A DNA stretch of 64,000 nt from Pseudanabaena sp. UWO311 (GCF_006937785.1 NZ_SJEE01000001.1:293740-357739); one strand, 5' to 3'; positions 15,168 through 27,435 are shown, counted from the first letter of the stretch. Notes: generated by a model not told the origin, from the letters alone. Translations and numbers: made by a program.

Positions 15168-16748
15168 TTATAACAAAGCAGGTGAACGCCTGATTTCTTG
15201 ACCTTCGATAATTGTGTGTAGCTGCCAATTAGGATCAGTATCAGGGAAATCGGAACGATAATGAGCGCCGCGACTTTCGGTGCGAAATAGAGCCGATCGC
15301 ATTAACAAATATGCATAGTCAGCCAGATTACGGGTTTCGATCCATAGGCGTGAAGGTTCAGCTAGTTCAACTAACTCGAATTGCCATGCCAAAATTTGAT
15401 TTAAAGCAATTTCTAAATCAGCTTGGACTCGACAGATTCCTGCCGCTTGCCAACTCAGATTTTGAATTCCAGATTTAATTTGTTGAATAGTTGCCGAATG
15501 ATTATGATCTTCTAGTTTGGGTGCGATCGCCTTCGGAACATTAAAAATCTGCGTTTGCTGTGAACAGACCTGCTCTGCTAAACGTTCTCCAAACACAAAG
15601 CATTCTAAGAGAGAATTACTCGCTAAGCGATTAGCTCCATGTACGCCCGTGCTTGCCGTTTCACCAACAGCATAGAGTCCGCTGATGGAAGTGGCTCCAT
15701 AGGAATCCACGGCAATACCTCCCATACAGTAATGAGCTGCGGGTGTCACAGGAATCGGTGTAGAGAAAATATCAATTTGCCATTGCTGACAGATTTTGAT
15801 GATATTGGGAAAGCGATGAGCGATTCTCTCTTTGGGAATTGCTTGTAAATCGAGAAATACTGTAGGTTCCTTGGTCTTCTGAAGATGGTTAAATATGGCG
15901 CGACTAACAACATCTCTAGGTGCTAGCTCACCCTTTGGATGATAACTAAAAGCAAATCGATCGCCTTGATGATCGATCAAATGTGCTCCTTCCCCACGTA
16001 CTGCTTCACTGATGAGAAATCTGGGAGCTTTAGGCAAAGCGAGAGCAGTTGGATGAAACTGCACAAATTCCATATCTCGAATTACAGCTCCTGCACGCCA
16101 TGCGATCGCGACACCATCTCCCGTGCTTGAGGGTGGATTGGTATTTTGCGAAAATACTTGAGCACCGCCACCTGTTGCCAAGACTACCACTGGCGAACTT
16201 AAACAACTAATTTCCTGTTCCTGATCTAAATAAAAAACACCGCCACAACGTCCCTTTTCCATATACAAATCTAAAACTAGGGTTGTACTCAAAACCTGAA
16301 TACTAGGATTCTGGAGTACTGCGTCGGCAAGCTTTGACACCAACGCTCGACCTGTTGTATCTGCCGAGTGCAATACTCTACGTCTTGAGTGAGCAGCTTC
16401 TAAGGTGAGGGCAAGGCTACCATCTTCATCGCGATCGAAGTCTACGCCCAAGGCGATTAATTGCTGAATTTGTCGAGGTGCGGCGTTAACTAATACATCT
16501 ACCGCCTCGGTTTCACATAAGCCAACCCCAGCGGCTAATGTGTCTTTGCCATGAAACTGAGGCGCATCATTTTTGTCGATAACTGCGGCAATCCCACCTT
16601 GCGCCCAGTCACTAGCCGAAGTTGACAAATTATCCTTAGTCACTAAACCAATCCGCCAGTTTGGTGCTAAATCTGTAAGTCGAAGCGCAGTATAAAGTCC
16701 AGCAGCACCGCTGCCAATGATCAAAGCATCAAACCTTGTTTGGTTCAT
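15168..16748 (-). CDS. nadB: L-aspartate oxidase
   Basis: 526 residues, full length. Oxidises L-aspartate to iminoaspartate with FAD, first step of NAD synthesis with NadA. Visible: the N-terminal dinucleotide-binding IIGSGAAGLYTALRL, SASDWAQGGIAAV, the active-site HSRRRVLHSADTTG, GDGVAIAWRAGAVI with FVQFHPTAL, and the GLYAVGETASTGVHGANRLASNSLLEC FAD-closing segment; the C-terminal helical part carries ESRGAHYRSDFP. The gene is alone; nadA and nadC are not in the window. It converges with the kinase gene across a repeat that may terminate both. Confidence 0.96.
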   Translation of the reverse strand: MNQTRFDALIIGSGAAGLYTALRLTDLAPNWRIGLVTKDNLSTSASDWAQGGIAAVIDKNDAPQFHGKDTLAAGVGLCETEAVDVLVNAAPRQIQQLIALGVDFDRDEDGSLALTLEAAHSRRRVLHSADTTGRALVSKLADAVLQNPSIQVLSTTLVLDLYMEKGRCGGVFYLDQEQEISCLSSPVVVLATGGGAQVFSQNTNPPSSTGDGVAIAWRAGAVIRDMEFVQFHPTALALPKAPRFLISEAVRGEGAHLIDHQGDRFAFSYHPKGELAPRDVVSRAIFNHLQKTKEPTVFLDLQAIPKERIAHRFPNIIKICQQWQIDIFSTPIPVTPAAHYCMGGIAVDSYGATSISGLYAVGETASTGVHGANRLASNSLLECFVFGERLAEQVCSQQTQIFNVPKAIAPKLEDHNHSATIQQIKSGIQNLSWQAAGICRVQADLEIALNQILAWQFELVELAEPSRLWIETRNLADYAYLLMRSALFRTESRGAHYRSDFPDTDPNWQLHTIIEGQEIRRSPALL

Positions 16749-17031
16749 TAAGTAAAGCCAAGTTGTCTATAGTCGATATTATCTCACTAGATCAATATCA
16801 TTTCATTGAGTAAGAATCCAGTAGAGGGAGCATAGCATTTACGCCACAATTTTTAAACACACAACAACAATCTCGATCTGCAAATGCTATGCCCTCAATG
16901 CTTTCACAGATATCATGTCTTTGTGTTTTGAGGTTTTGGGCATAGGATTCTCAAATTATGGCGATCGCAAAATTTATAGATTGTGAAGGGAATGCTTTGC
17001 CCCTACAATTCCATGATCAACCTCAAATATT
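16749..17031. other. Intergenic spacer with inverted repeat
   Basis: 283 bp without a gene. An interrupted inverted repeat is visible: AGCATAGCATTTA near 16828 and AAATGCTATGCCCT near 16880. Related GCTATGCCC/GCTTTGCCCC words appear again near 16990. No tRNA or ORF is supported. Confidence 0.5.
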
Positions 17032-17544
17032 CTATTTTCCGATATGTCTATAGACCATATTAAAAGAGATATCGCCAACCCGATTGACAGTTTCGCTATC
17101 TTCCACTTTCACAAACCCCACCCGTTGATATAAATTCACCACTGGATTATCTGCTCGAACACTCAGACTCACCGCAGGAAATAAACCTTGAGACAGTTCT
17201 AAAACTTGCTTTAGCAATCTACTACCAACCCCATTACCTCGATATTCAGGCAACACCGCGATCGCTAATTCTGGAATAGCGGGGTCAATACAACCAAATC
17301 CTCGATCATCATCTGCCCACAATCGGAGCCAAGCGGCGGCGAACGCATTTTCATTCATAAATGCCACAGCACCCATATCGCCTAGCCTGCCCCATCCCGC
17401 GACATAGCGAGCGAGAATCGGCTGACTTTGCACAGATTTAAGGGAGTCTTCATGGGCAGCATACATCAACATCGTCCATAAGATTGGCTCATCTTCTATT
17501 GTCAATTCTCGAACTATGTAATCCATATCCATATCTAACTTCAA
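17032..17544 (-). CDS. GNAT-family N-acetyltransferase
   Basis: 170 residues, a single GNAT domain. The acetyl-CoA motif is visible as ELAIAVLPEYRGNGVGSRLLKQVL, and the closing helix as NPVVNLYQRVGFVKVED. An N-terminal MDYIVRELTIEDEPILWTML segment is typical; the in-frame ATG at 17526 is a plausible alternative start because the first six residues are only Met/Lys/Leu/Asp. Substrate unknown. It lies 13 bp downstream of the DUF4259 gene on the same strand and is probably co-transcribed with it. Confidence 0.88.
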   Translation of the reverse strand: MKLDMDMDYIVRELTIEDEPILWTMLMYAAHEDSLKSVQSQPILARYVAGWGRLGDMGAVAFMNENAFAAAWLRLWADDDRGFGCIDPAIPELAIAVLPEYRGNGVGSRLLKQVLELSQGLFPAVSLSVRADNPVVNLYQRVGFVKVEDSETVNRVGDISFNMVYRHIGK

Positions 17545-17557
17545 AAATGATGAAATT

Positions 17558-17968
17558 TTATAAATTGACGCGATTCTTTAATTCAGAGACAGAGGCTAAC
17601 CAAGCTTCGTAGTCTTCAGTTTCTTGCCATAATTCATTCAATTCAGAATTTTCATCAAGAATGAGATCGATCGCTAAATGAGCCTTCTGAACTAAAGCGG
17701 TTGAGGGCAGAATTTTGTTGGTTTCAACCCAATTGTCAAGCCTCTCGGAATAAGCACTGCGTTTACCCCAATTGCCTTGTAAACGAGCAATAACTTCGAT
17801 CGCAGCAATCGCCTCGGTTGCTTCAGAAGCCTCAACACCTTCTTCACCAGAATTAAGTACTGCATTTAAAGCTTCTTCAACTGGCGAGAGGTCACTAACT
17901 TTCTCCAATTCATATGTCCAGTCACAAGCATCATCATTCCCAAAGGAATCAACAGCCCAAGTTCCCAT
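17558..17968 (-). CDS. DUF4259 family protein
   Basis: 136 residues. The opening MGTWAVDSFGNDDACDWTYE is the hallmark of DUF4259 proteins, which are small, acidic, helical and of unknown function. The middle has an Ala/Glu-rich helix (EATEAIAAIEVIARLQGNWG) and the end a Trp/Glu-rich ELNELWQETEDYEAWLASV. Cytoplasmic. First gene of a probable two-gene unit with the GNAT gene. Some relatives sit near toxin or immunity genes, but nothing here proves such a role. Confidence 0.85.
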   Translation of the reverse strand: MGTWAVDSFGNDDACDWTYELEKVSDLSPVEEALNAVLNSGEEGVEASEATEAIAAIEVIARLQGNWGKRSAYSERLDNWVETNKILPSTALVQKAHLAIDLILDENSELNELWQETEDYEAWLASVSELKNRVNL

Positions 17969-18140
17969 AAATCTCTCTTAATAAGGTACAAAGTAAATAT
18001 ACATTTTTCTGAGCAAGAGCAAATAGCTTTTTAGTTTTGGCAATCATTATTGAGTTACAGAAAATGTAACAGCGATAAGCGATCGCAAATTATGTCCTAA
18101 ACTAAAAACATAGAAATATAGACATCTTAAAATCAGCATT

Positions 18141-19448
18141 ATGAACACTTGTTATCGAGCCACGCTCATTAGTCTGTTAGCTTTAGCCTTAATAGGATGT
18201 GCAGTCCCAGACACTCGTAATCCTCAAGTTTCACTAATTAGCACAGTGAGTCCAGCGCCAACTAATATCGCTGAATCTCCAAAACCAATTATTGATAATC
18301 GCCCAAATAATCGCAAAGTAAAACTTGATGATCGATTAGTTGAATCAAGTACCAGTTTTGGATTTAATCTATTCGATCGCCTTGCTAAGCAAGATCCCAA
18401 AAAAAATATATTTATCTCACCTTCGAGTGTAGCGATCGCCTTATCGATGACCTATAACGGTGCGAGTGGTGAAACCCAAGAGGCGATCGCTAAGGCTTTA
18501 GAATTGCAAAACATCAAAATCGATGAGGTGAATGACTTCAATTGGAATATCCAACAATTATTAGCTAATGGCGATACAAACGTCGAGTTAAGTATTGCGA
18601 ACTCACTCTGGGCGCGAAAGGATATTGCATTAAAGCAGACTTTTTTAAATAAAGTGAAGGAATTCTATCAAGCCGAAATCAGCAACCTTGACTTTAAAGA
18701 TCCTAATGCCGCAAATACGATTAATGCTTGGGTAAAGAAAAATACCAAAGACAAAATCGATAAAATCGTCGATCGCATTGAGCCAGATAGTATGCTGTTT
18801 TTAATTAATGCAGTTTACTTTAAAGGTAAATGGGAATCTCCCTTTGAAAAATCTCTCACTAAGCCACAGCCCTTTACCCTTGCTGATGGTGCAAAGATCC
18901 AACATCCTGCCATGTCGAGATCGGGTGAGTATCGCTACTACGACGCACCGACATTTCAAGCGATTAGTCTTCCCTATGGCACTGGACGCTTCAGTATGGA
19001 GATTTTCTTGCCAAAGCCTAAATCAAATCTTTTAGAATTTCAGAAGCAATTGACTGCAAAAAATTGGCAAGAATGGTCAACGAAATTCACTCGCAAAGAA
19101 GGCTTGATTCAATTACCGCGCTTTAAAGTGGAATATGAGACTAGTCTCAAATCAGCCTTGCAAAATATGGATATGGCGATAGCGTTCGATCCAGACAAGG
19201 CAGATTTCCGTAATCTCTCAAACGTTAAAGCCTTTATTGGAGACGTAAAGCATAAAACCTTTGTTGAAGTCAATGAAGAAGGAACAGAAGCAGCCGCAGC
19301 AACTTCTATCGAGATGAAAGTGACTTCGGCAATGCCTTCTGAAGAATCTCCATTTCAGATGATCGTCGATCGCCCATTTTTCTTTGCAATTAGCGATCGG
19401 CAAACTGGCACAATCATCTTCATGGGTGCAATTAAAAATCCTAAATAA
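18141..19448 (+). CDS. Serpin, predicted lipoprotein
   Basis: 435 residues. The N-terminus is a lipoprotein signal (LISLLALALIGCAVP, lipobox ending at Cys 20), then a Ser/Pro/Asn-rich spacer and a full serpin fold from about residue 70: FNLFDRL, NIFISPSSVAIALSMTYNGA, SIANSLWARKD, LINAVYFKGKWESPF, and the C-terminal DRPFFFAISDRQTGTIIFMG. The hinge EEGTEAAAATS has the small residues needed for loop insertion, so a working protease inhibitor is expected; counting places P1 near the TS pair of KVTSAM, approximately. Serpins are uncommon in cyanobacteria. Location: periplasmic side of a membrane. A frameshifted paralogue follows. Confidence 0.95.
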   Translation: MNTCYRATLISLLALALIGCAVPDTRNPQVSLISTVSPAPTNIAESPKPIIDNRPNNRKVKLDDRLVESSTSFGFNLFDRLAKQDPKKNIFISPSSVAIALSMTYNGASGETQEAIAKALELQNIKIDEVNDFNWNIQQLLANGDTNVELSIANSLWARKDIALKQTFLNKVKEFYQAEISNLDFKDPNAANTINAWVKKNTKDKIDKIVDRIEPDSMLFLINAVYFKGKWESPFEKSLTKPQPFTLADGAKIQHPAMSRSGEYRYYDAPTFQAISLPYGTGRFSMEIFLPKPKSNLLEFQKQLTAKNWQEWSTKFTRKEGLIQLPRFKVEYETSLKSALQNMDMAIAFDPDKADFRNLSNVKAFIGDVKHKTFVEVNEEGTEAAAATSIEMKVTSAMPSEESPFQMIVDRPFFFAISDRQTGTIIFMGAIKNPK

Positions 19449-19574
19449 GCAAAAAACTCCGTATTGCAGGGCTTCTTACTTGTTTGGACGACAGATATAC
19501 GCCAAAGTGACGTACCTGTAGTTAATAGGCGATCGCTTATTATGATATTTGCTAAAAACTTAGAATGCCTCTAT

Positions 19575-20866
19575 ATGAAAAACTGCGATCGCATTGCTGC
19601 TACTAGTTTATTAGTCTCATTACTTATCGGAATAATTGCTTCAGATAGTTATAGCTCGGCTGCTTTATCTATTAGTCAATCATCACCTATTGCGGTCATT
19701 CCAAACCAAAAGCCGAGAAATTTCGAACGTGATCGCCAATTAAATCTTGATACTAGATTGATTGAGGCTAGTAATCGTTTTAGTTTCAATCTATTTGATC
19801 GGATTGCTAAAAAAAAACAAATAAGAATATATTTATTTCACCTCTAAGCATATCGCTCGCCCTATCAATGACCTATAACGGCGCAAGTGGAGAAACTCAA
19901 AGCGCTATGGCGAGAACTTTAGAGGTGCAAGGTATTGCGATTAGTGAAGTAAATAACTTCAATCGAATATTACAAAAATCGCTGTTGAGTAATGATAAAG
20001 GCACTGAGATTAGCATTGCCAACTCACTTTGGGCAAATAAGGATTTTTCTTTAGAACAATCGTTTGTTGACAATACAAAAACCTACTATCAAGCAAAACT
20101 AAGCAATCTTGACTTTAGCGATCGCAATGCACCAACCATCATCAATGATTGGGTGAAACAAATAACTAAAGGTAAAATCAGTAAAATCATAGAGGAAACG
20201 AATAGCAGTACTACGATCATTTTGGTTAACGCTATATATTTCAAAAGTGGATGGAGGAAGCCTTTTAATAAGTCAAATACTAAGCCAAAGCCATTTACTT
20301 TAGATGATGGCACAAAGATTCAACATCCAGCAATGTCACATAATAGCTTCTATTTATATTTTGACACACCAGAATTTCAAGCTATTAAGATTCCCTATCG
20401 ATCTACACGCTTTAGCATGGATATCTTTTTACCAAAGCCTACATCTAATCTAACCAAGTTTCAAGAACAATTAAAAGCAAAAAATTGGCAGGTTTGGTCA
20501 GATAAGTTTGAGAAAAGGGAAGTATTTGTTCAATTACCCCGTTTTAAAATAGAATATGGCATTGATCTCATCAATACCCTCCAAAAAATGGGTATGCAAA
20601 TTGCTTTTAGCCCAGCCGCAGACTTCCGTAATCTTTCATCCGAAAAAGCTTTTATCAATGAAGTGAACCACAAAACTTTTGTCGAGGTGAATGAGCAAGG
20701 AACAGAAGCGGCGGCAGTTACTTCTGTTGGTATGACTAGAGGGCTTAATTTACCAGAACCAGAGAGTGCTCAGATGATTATTGATCGCCCATTTTTCTTT
20801 ACAATAAGCGATCAGCAAACTGGCACTATTCTCTTCATGGGCGCAATTAAAAATCCATCTAAATAA
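19575..20866 (+). pseudogene. Second serpin, interrupted by a one-base frameshift in an A tract
   Basis: The first segment starts at ATG 19575 (MKNCDRIAATSLLVSLLIG, a signal peptide) and runs to a stop at 19845-19847; the second is open from about 19818 through 20866. The switch falls at a run of nine A (19809-19817). Adding one A, or one -1 ribosomal slip there, gives AKKKTNKNIFISPLSI, the same length as AKQDPKKNIFISPSSV in the upstream serpin. The rest of the fold is intact, including the hinge EQGTEAAAVTS and DRPFFFTISDQQTGTILFMG. It may be a recent pseudogene, phase-variable, or rescued by slippage. Confidence 0.88.
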
Positions 20867-20912
20867 GACAGATCGCCGACTGCTATATAATTAAGCATAT
20901 CAAGTTTTGTAA

Positions 20913-23018
<2,106 letters not shown>

Positions 23019-23025
23019 GGCGGGT

Positions 23026-23188
23026 AGCCCTGCACTCAAGTGCGGGCTAAGAGCTAAAGTCGGTTGAAACCGACTGAAGAAATTCGACCCGTTCAGCAAT
23101 TCTCATTATGAAACCGATTTTTATAATGAGAATTGCTGCAACCCGTTTCAACGGGTTTTAGCTTTTAGCCCGCACTTGAGTGCAGGGC
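23026..23188. repeat. Dispersed composite hairpin repeat, copy 2, with a nested palindrome
   Basis: Outer arms (AGCCCTGCACTCAAGTGCGG at the left, its complement at 23165-23188) pair over about 30 nt, enclosing AACCCGTTTCAACGGGTT blocks. Nested inside is a separate inverted repeat, 23094-23109/23123-23138 (CAGCAATTCTCATTAT), also found as the ends of the element at 38391-38522. Confidence 0.8.
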
Positions 23189-23273
23189 GTTTGCGATGTG
23201 TGCTGAGTACAAGGGAGCTTTTTAACGGGGGCTGGGGGAGATCTATACTTACCAAAAAAGACGAGAAAAAATT

Positions 23274-24635
23274 ATGACAAATTTTGATTACGATTTATTT
23301 GTGATTGGGGCGGGCAGTGGTGGACTTGCCGCCTCCAAACGTGCCGCCACATTTGGCGCAAAAGTTGCGATCGCAGAAGGTGACCTCGTAGGGGGGACTT
23401 GTGTGATTCGTGGCTGCGTACCCAAAAAGCTCATGGTCTATGCATCACATTTTTCGCATTTTCCTCAAGAGGCGGCTGGTTATGGCTGGGATATTCCCGC
23501 AGGTAAGCTTGACTGGAGCAAACTCCGCGATGCTATTCAAACCGAAGTATTGCGCTTAAATAAACTGCACATTAGTTTTTTAGAGAAAAGTAATGTCGAG
23601 CTAATTTCAGGATTTGCCAAATTTGTGGACGCGCATACTGTAGCGGTAGGCGATCGCCAATTTACTGCCGAACGCATTCTGATCGCTGTCGGAGGTGAAG
23701 CCTCCAAGCCAAATTTAGCGGGTATGGAATATGCCATTACTTCCAAAGAGATGTTTTTATTGCCGCAATTTCCACAGCGTTTTGCAGTGATTGGTGGAGG
23801 TTATATCGGTACTGAGTTTGCAGGAATCATGCAAGGGCTAGGTGCTGAGGTGACGCAAATAATTCGCGATCATTCAATTTTAAAAGGCTTTGATAACGAT
23901 GTGCGAACCAATGTTCAAGAAGGTATGGTTAGCCATGGCATTAACTTTCATATTGGTGTTGACAGCGAGTCCCTCACGATTTCTAAAAATGAGAACGAAC
24001 TCACAATTTCCTTTAACGATGGTGATGGTAATGCGCAGCAAATCACCGTTGATACCGTTTTAGCAGCAACAGGTCGAAAACCAAATCTCGCGCCTTTAAG
24101 CTTGGAAAAAGCAGGAATCGAAGTTGTTAATGGCGCGATCGCAGTCAAAGAAGATAGTTGCACCAATCAACCGCATATCTATGCGATCGGGGATTGTACC
24201 AATCGGGTGAATCTAACACCTGTTGCGATCGCAGAAGGTCGCGCCTTTGCTGATACGGTCTATGGTCATACGCCCAGATTCATCAGTCATACCAATATTC
24301 CCTCAGCGGTTTTCTCTCAGCCCGAAGCCGCTACCGTTGGTCTATCTGAAGAAAAAGCACGAGATCTGTATGGCGATCGCGTAAAAGTTTATAAAACTAA
24401 ATTTCGGCCGATGTTCTATAGCCTTGCGGTCGGAGAAGCAAAAACCATGATGAAACTAATCGTAGTCGGCGAAGAAGAACGGGTTTTGGGTCTACAAATG
24501 GTGGGCAAAGATGCCGCAGAAATCATTCAAGGCATGTCGCTCGTCGTAACAATGGGCGGTTGTAAAAAAGATCTTGACAACACAATGGCGATGCATCCCA
24601 CCGCCGCTGAAGAATTCATGACGATGCGTTTGTAA
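23274..24635 (+). CDS. gor: Glutathione reductase
   Basis: 453 residues, class I pyridine-nucleotide disulfide oxidoreductase. FAD site VIGAGSGGLAASKRAA, redox pair GGTCVIRGCVPKKLMVY (Cys about 42 and 47), NAD(P)H site VIGGGYIGTEFAGIMQGLGAEV, second FAD motif HIYAIGDCTN, and the C-terminal catalytic HPTAAEEFMTM. The VIRGCVPKK variant and the lack of lipoamide-type GCIPSKALL support glutathione rather than lipoamide as substrate. It maintains reduced glutathione in the cytosol. Monocistronic, starting 86 bp after a hairpin repeat. Confidence 0.93.
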   Translation: MTNFDYDLFVIGAGSGGLAASKRAATFGAKVAIAEGDLVGGTCVIRGCVPKKLMVYASHFSHFPQEAAGYGWDIPAGKLDWSKLRDAIQTEVLRLNKLHISFLEKSNVELISGFAKFVDAHTVAVGDRQFTAERILIAVGGEASKPNLAGMEYAITSKEMFLLPQFPQRFAVIGGGYIGTEFAGIMQGLGAEVTQIIRDHSILKGFDNDVRTNVQEGMVSHGINFHIGVDSESLTISKNENELTISFNDGDGNAQQITVDTVLAATGRKPNLAPLSLEKAGIEVVNGAIAVKEDSCTNQPHIYAIGDCTNRVNLTPVAIAEGRAFADTVYGHTPRFISHTNIPSAVFSQPEAATVGLSEEKARDLYGDRVKVYKTKFRPMFYSLAVGEAKTMMKLIVVGEEERVLGLQMVGKDAAEIIQGMSLVVTMGGCKKDLDNTMAMHPTAAEEFMTMRL

Positions 24636-25283
24636 GGATGAACACTTGCAAGATGACTTTTTATCAACAGGAATGCTTTCCTGCGATCGTTGCACTGAAG
24701 ATTGGTTCCATGATTGAAATTGCTAATTGCTGACTGAACTTTTTTGCTATTGTAAAGAAACATTTAAAATATTGAGATTTCTTCAAAAAAATTTATATTC
24801 AATTAGCAATGCAATTCATGTAAAGATTTATATGACTTTTTATGTTGAATATTATTCTTTAACTATTTTTTAATCATCAATCACTCCCCTACTGCCAAGC
24901 AGGGTCTAGTAATTAGTTCTCACCATTTACAAGGCGGGGATCGCCTATCTGGCAATGATCCCCATTTTTGATGCTTATAATCGATGCATGATTGAAATTG
25001 ATGTTATAAGTTTATCTCGCACATACTTGTCTGAAAATAAGTTTCAAAACTCATTTAAAATTTCTAACTATTCCTTTAGAAATACTTCTGACAAGACATA
25101 GCGAATTTTTAAATCCTAATAAATTTAGCCATTTCTTGTGATGAACCCATTACAAATCCTTAATAATCAAGAAATATAATGTACCTGTTCTAAGCTCATT
25201 AAACATTTTTAATAAATCAGTTACCTCAAATTCTTCTAAATACTTAATTTAAATTCACCTATATATTGAAGGACTTAACCAAA
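24636..25283. other. Long AT-rich intergenic region
   Basis: 648 bp with no gene I can support. A terminator-like hairpin is visible around 24931-24968 (GGCGGGGATC...GATCCCCATTTTT), about 300 bp after gor. A 26-codon frame from about 24655 ends inside AT-rich DNA and looks like chance. The rest is A/T-rich with no repeats of the families described elsewhere. Confidence 0.5.
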
Positions 25284-25547
25284 ATGATTGAATCTATACG
25301 CTGCCCTAATTGTGGTGCGATCGCCGAACGCCACCACCTCTCCTATCTTGCTCAAGTCAAAACTCAATGCGACGCATGTGACTATCTATTAGTAATGTGT
25401 ACTCGCAGTGGTCATGTCCTAGAGTCCTATGCTCCAGGATTACCATCAGAGCCACGACCAATGCAACCAATTGCAGTTCGCCTCACGCCGCTTGCTCAAC
25501 CTCAAAGCAATAATTCTCGTAGAGATGTTGCTGCTCTGAGCGCTTAG
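25284..25547 (+). CDS. Small zinc-ribbon protein
   Basis: 87 residues from the ATG at 25284 (MIESIRCPNCG); an in-frame TTG at 25266 is less likely. Two CxxC pairs, CPNC (residues 7-10) and CDAC about 24 residues later, form a zinc ribbon, followed by a Pro/Gln-rich, probably disordered tail. Similar small cyanobacterial proteins are often labelled replication-restart PriA-like because of the zinc ribbon, but this one has no helicase domain and I would not infer that function. Possible DNA, RNA or protein binder. Isolated gene. Confidence 0.75.
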   Translation: MIESIRCPNCGAIAERHHLSYLAQVKTQCDACDYLLVMCTRSGHVLESYAPGLPSEPRPMQPIAVRLTPLAQPQSNNSRRDVAALSA

Positions 25548-26033
25548 CTTCGTATTTACTATTAGTATTTACCAAGTGAGGGGATTTGGATTTAGATGCA
25601 AGCACTTACAATAAAAAATAGCTCTCTTAGATCTGATTCACGAGTTAATCAAATCTGAGGGAGCTAAAATTTTGATCGCCTAAACTGATAGTTTGGAAAT
25701 TCATATGGCTGCCTTACGCGATCGCCTATTGATGACCTACGAAGAATATCTCGCTTTGGAATCCCATCAAGAATTTGGAATCAGTAAACTTAGCGATCTT
25801 AGTGAGTGATCTATATAGATAAGGTGTAATTTGATAATCCTGTACAAGTTTATAGCTATAAACTTAATCAATATAGCTACCAAAAAAAGTTAAAATTCAA
25901 AAGCCTAAAGTCATCGACTACTAACAAAACTGTAAGTCAGTGACTGAAAGCTTAATCGGGATTTGCAACCTACCAAAACAGAGCAACCAATCACCGATTA
26001 CCCAACACTTAACACCAATTACCGTTCTGAAAC
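25548..26033. other. Intergenic region with hairpin and a gene remnant
   Basis: 486 bp. An imperfect hairpin near 25619-25670 (AGCTCTCTTAGATCTGATT and AATCAAATCTGAGGGAGCT) could end the zinc-ribbon gene. A Uma2-like fragment follows at 25705-25809. The last 200 bp before accC contain no gene and should hold its promoter. Confidence 0.55.
25705..25809 (+). pseudogene. N-terminal remnant of a Uma2-family (DUF820) endonuclease gene
   Basis: A 34-codon frame containing LLMTYEEYLALESHQ, the typical opening of Uma2-family proteins, which are PD-(D/E)XK-like and very numerous in cyanobacteria. The full family is about 190 residues; here the similarity stops after about 20 residues and the frame ends at TGA 25807-25809. 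No downstream frame continues it. Most likely the stub of a deleted gene. Confidence 0.55.
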
Positions 26034-27398
26034 ATGGCTCCCATCGCCAAACTACTGATTGCCAATCGAGGTGAAATTGCCCTCCGAATTATTCGGACTT
26101 GCGAAGAACTCGGAATTCCGACAGTTGCTGTTTATTCCGATGTTGATCGCAACTCTTTGCATGTACAACTAGCCCATGAAGCTGTCTGCATTGGCGACTC
26201 ACCCAGCAGCAAAAGCTATCTAAATATTCCCAATATTATTTCGGCAGCTCTCACCCATAATGCCACTGCTATTCACCCTGGCTATGGCTTCTTATCAGAA
26301 AATGCCAGATTTGCCGAAATTTGTGCTGATCATAACTTGATGTTTGTGGGGCCAAGCCCTAACTCGATCCGCTCAATGGGCGATAAGTCCACTGCCAAAA
26401 AGACGATGCAGAAAGCGGGCGTGCCGACTATTCCTGGAAGTGAAGGCTTAATCGAGTCGGAAGAACAAGCGATCAAAATTGCTGAAGATATTGGCTACCC
26501 CGTCATGATCAAGGCGACAGCAGGTGGTGGTGGTCGCGGTATGCGTCTGGTCATCAATCCTGATGATTTATTACGTTTATTACGTGCTGCCCAAGGCGAG
26601 GCAGAAGCAGCTTTTGGGAATGGTGGGGTCTATATTGAGAAAGTCATTGAGGAGCCACGCCATATTGAAGTGCAAATCTTGGCGGATATGCATGGTCATG
26701 TGGTGCATTTGGGCGAAAGAGATTGTTCGATCCAACGTCGCCACCAAAAGCTATTAGAAGAAGCGCCTAGCAGTGCCGTTAATCCAAAATTGCGTGAAAG
26801 AATGGGTGATGCGGCGGTAAAGGCGGCTAAAGCGATTAATTATCTCGGTGTGGGTACTGTCGAGTTTTTGCTGGACAAATACGGCAAGTTTTATTTCATG
26901 GAAATGAATACTCGTATCCAAGTCGAGCATCCTGTGACGGAGATGATCACTGGTATTGACTTAATTGCCGAGCAGTTACGAGTTGCCCAAGGCGAGAAGT
27001 TACGCTTCCAGCAAAAGGAAATTGAGATTCGTGGTCATGCGATCGAATGTCGGATCAATGCTGAAGACCCCGATCACAATTTCCGACCTAATCCAGGTCG
27101 CATTAGTGGCTATTTACCTCCTGGCGGGCCTGGTGTTCGCATGGATTCCCACGTATACACTGATTATGTGATTCCGCCCTATTATGATTCGCTGATTGCG
27201 AAGTTGATTGTCTGGGGTAGCGATCGCAATGCCGCGATTTTACGAATGCGCCGAGCTTTACGTGAATGTGCCATTACAGGCGTACCGACTACGATTCCTT
27301 TTCATCAGAAGGTTTTAGATGATGAGGAATTTAGATTGGGGCATGTGTACACCAATTATGTGCCATTGCTGCAAGCGAGACTGGCAGAACGAGAATAA
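26034..27398 (+). CDS. accC: Acetyl-CoA carboxylase, biotin carboxylase subunit
   Basis: 454 residues, full length. Carboxylates biotin on AccB with ATP and bicarbonate, the first half of malonyl-CoA synthesis. Domains: N-terminal [22 protein letters not shown]-grasp with [16 protein letters not shown], the substrate-side [20 protein letters not shown], and the metal site [19 protein letters not shown]-terminal [13 protein letters not shown]. accB, accA and accD are not in the window, as expected for cyanobacteria where these genes are scattered. The stop codon lies in the arm of its own terminator. Confidence 0.97.
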   Translation: MAPIAKLLIANRGEIALRIIRTCEELGIPTVAVYSDVDRNSLHVQLAHEAVCIGDSPSSKSYLNIPNIISAALTHNATAIHPGYGFLSENARFAEICADHNLMFVGPSPNSIRSMGDKSTAKKTMQKAGVPTIPGSEGLIESEEQAIKIAEDIGYPVMIKATAGGGGRGMRLVINPDDLLRLLRAAQGEAEAAFGNGGVYIEKVIEEPRHIEVQILADMHGHVVHLGERDCSIQRRHQKLLEEAPSSAVNPKLRERMGDAAVKAAKAINYLGVGTVEFLLDKYGKFYFMEMNTRIQVEHPVTEMITGIDLIAEQLRVAQGEKLRFQQKEIEIRGHAIECRINAEDPDHNFRPNPGRISGYLPPGGPGVRMDSHVYTDYVIPPYYDSLIAKLIVWGSDRNAAILRMRRALRECAITGVPTTIPFHQKVLDDEEFRLGHVYTNYVPLLQARLAERE

Positions 27399-27430
27399 AA
27401 AAAGCACCCCGATGGGGTGCTTTTTTTATT
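27394..27430 (+). terminator. Terminator of accC
   Basis: Perfect 17-nt arms (27394-27410/27414-27430) around GAT, stem base GCACCCC/GGGGTGC followed by a T run. The accC stop is inside the left arm. The same GCACCCC hairpin recurs at 28467-28489. Confidence 0.9.
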
Positions 27431-27435
27431 TGAAA

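Noticed and set aside
24636..25283. Possible small gene or RNA in the gap after gor
   Set aside because: Frames there are short and AT-driven; apart from one terminator-like hairpin I found no structure or conserved motif to support a gene.
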